This document shows, in pieces, positions 60,945-62,500 of a stretch of DNA of 62,500 nt. The notes under the pieces are model-generated. The model saw only the letters and a program-made list of their open reading frames with translations. It did not search any database and had not been told where the DNA came from. Source of the DNA: Chrysomallon squamiferum (Eukaryota; Mollusca; Gastropoda; Neomphalida; Peltospiridae); assembly GCA_012295275.1 (NCBI GenBank), contig CM022674.1, positions 5,158,936 to 5,221,435 of the forward strand, given 5' to 3'. Both the position numbers and the translations under genes were made by a program. Each line of letters opens with the position of its first letter. Positions within the stretch are counted from its first letter, which is position 1.

Positions 60945-61562
60945 TTGATAAAGTCAGTGTTGTAATGCATGCAGTTGTCATGACGATGCCTTTTCGAAGT
61001 TCATATTAATTTTCAAATTTACCGTTTGGAAGTTATATGTTAAAAGATGTATGTCTGCGTTTGTATAAAATAAATGAATGAATAAAACAAAACAAAAGAA
61101 AAAATAACAAAAGTAATTTCTAAATTCATTTATTTCTGACAGTACTGGCTGAATGTTTTTCTTAAAATATTTACATATATACACATATGTATATATAGAT
61201 AGATATATCTATATCACGAATTAGTATATAACATATACATGAAATATCATTTAAAAGAATTGCTTTTGATGGAGAGCATGAAGTTCTGAAAATGTATTGT
61301 GGTGAAAATTTTATTCATTCATAAATATATGCGCCTTTTGGAAGTATGAGACTGAATTAAACATGAAATGAGAGAGAGCAAAAGAAAGTTTTAATTTAAC
61401 CCTGTTATACTGTATGAATCCCAGAGGCCTCATAAATGGTAAATGTTTATAACAACAATAATAAGAATAATGCTGTGTATATATATATATATATTTGTTC
61501 ATTCAGTTGTCGTTATACTCATCATTATCATGACCATCATCCTTCTTTTTGTTTTTATGATG

Positions 61563-61568
61563 ATGATG

Positions 61569-61615
<47 letters not shown>

Positions 61616-61655
61616 TTATTATTGCTGTTGTTGTTGTTGCTGTTGCTGTTGTTAT
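61563..61655. repeat. ATG/ATT/GTT trinucleotide arrays
   Basis: ATG units, then about 16 ATT units, then GTT/GCT units. Confidence 0.95.
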
Positions 61656-61752
61656 TGAAACCTAATGTGTTTTTACTTGAAAAAAGGGTACGATATACGT
61701 AATGTATATTAATGTCATAATTCAAGAGTTCAGCAATGCAAACCAGATAAGA

Positions 61753-61858
<106 letters not shown>

Positions 61859-61935
61859 TGCGAGGCTGTATTTCTCTGGTTACATTTTCAGGATTGCATG
61901 ACGGACGGACAGAACAGTGAAAAAAAATAATATTT

Positions 61936-62280
61936 ATATTTCCGCCATTTTGAGCTTCTTGTTTCCGTGCAAATAAATTTGTGTTTTTTCTTTTTCTTTT
62001 TTCCTCTTCCTTCCTCCATTTCTTTGTCATTTACTATCATTAAACACAATAGTAGGTGTGGCAGAACCATTCGCACTACCGGAAATAAATCTTTTAATCA
62101 GCACGCTTGCGCAGAAACTCAAGAACAACAAATATGCGTAGAAAAGGGAACAGAACTCGTTCTTCGTCCTTTCATACGACAGCCGGATGAAACACAGACA
62201 ACCAAACATGCATACAAGAACCGGAAGAGACACAGTCAGACACGCATGCGCAAATCACATTTGTAAGTTTCTTATTTTGT
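61936..62280 (+). promoter_or_regulatory. Probable promoter and first exon of a further gene
   Basis: This block is richer in CpG than its surroundings and carries motifs common to TATA-less housekeeping promoters. These are CCGCCATTTTG (61942, YY1-like), ACCGGAAA (62079 onward, ETS-like), ACCGGAAGAG (62220 onward, ETS-like) and ACGCATGCGCAAA (62242 onward, NRF1-like). A strong donor GTAAGT at 62263-62268 in the plus sense suggests a first exon ending at 62262. No protein can be assigned; the gene would lie mostly outside the window. Confidence 0.4.
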
Positions 62281-62500
62281 CTTCTTCTTCTTCTTTTTTT
62301 TTTTTTTTAATATTTAAAGATTAAAAATCGCTACATTTCTGTTGTCATTTCCTCCATTTGAATCGGTAAAGTGTTTATCTGCGGTACAGTGTTCAATCTT
62401 TCCAGGCGTTTCTTTTCTCTCTCGAACATCGTCAAACTCAACTTTCGACTATAATTTTTGTAAATAATACTATCCTGCGCTCGTTTCACCACTCGAATCG

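Noticed and set aside
61967-62266. 99-codon plus-strand open frame in the putative promoter
   Set aside because: The composition is not clearly protein-like, the frame runs through promoter-type motifs and a T run, and it has no match I recognise; better explained as 5' non-coding sequence.

Overview
The window is eukaryotic, intron-rich, very AT-rich genomic DNA packed with microsatellites. It most likely comes from a lophotrochozoan, probably a mollusc. That placement is an inference from the two recognisable animal genes and the microsatellite style (AT, AG, AC, ATT, AAAT, ATAC, TATC). No sequence here fixes the species.

Layout: (1) 1-6489 has no supported gene and lies downstream of DNAJC11. 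(2) 6490-18269, minus strand, is a complete 16-exon DNAJC11, a J-domain protein of the mitochondrial outer membrane linked to MICOS; all splice phases close and give a 550-residue product. (3) 18270-20846 is the shared upstream region of two divergent genes and carries an ETS/NRF1-type promoter cluster near 19.0 kb. (4) 20847-39269, plus strand, is a CAMTA gene (calmodulin-binding transcription activator) with CG-1, acidic/polyQ, TIG, ankyrin and IQ regions over 22 coding exons. As printed, its frame is broken at two low-complexity runs. (5) About 39270-53200 is non-coding: a long CAMTA 3' flank or 3' UTR, a short inverted-terminal-repeat element at 42248-42799, and a degenerate hAT-like element at 50681-51918 that holds an internal minisatellite. 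(6) 53801-58148, minus strand, is a small unidentified 7-exon gene with a 12-nt microexon and faint proteasome-assembly-chaperone-like character. (7) 58149-62500 is intergenic, with microsatellites, perfect CRE palindromes and, at the right edge, what looks like the promoter and first exon of another gene.

Two things stand out. The head-to-head DNAJC11/CAMTA pair matches the order and orientation I recall for DNAJC11 and CAMTA1 on human chromosome 1p36, so it may be a very old linkage with a shared regulatory region. Also, four separate exon boundaries (three in DNAJC11, one in CAMTA) are followed or preceded by tandem repeats whose unit contains the splice site itself, leaving rows of duplicate, mostly intact acceptors or donors in the introns. 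Exon coordinates were built by hand from splice signals, frame closure and remembered family sequences; no alignment or transcript data was available.
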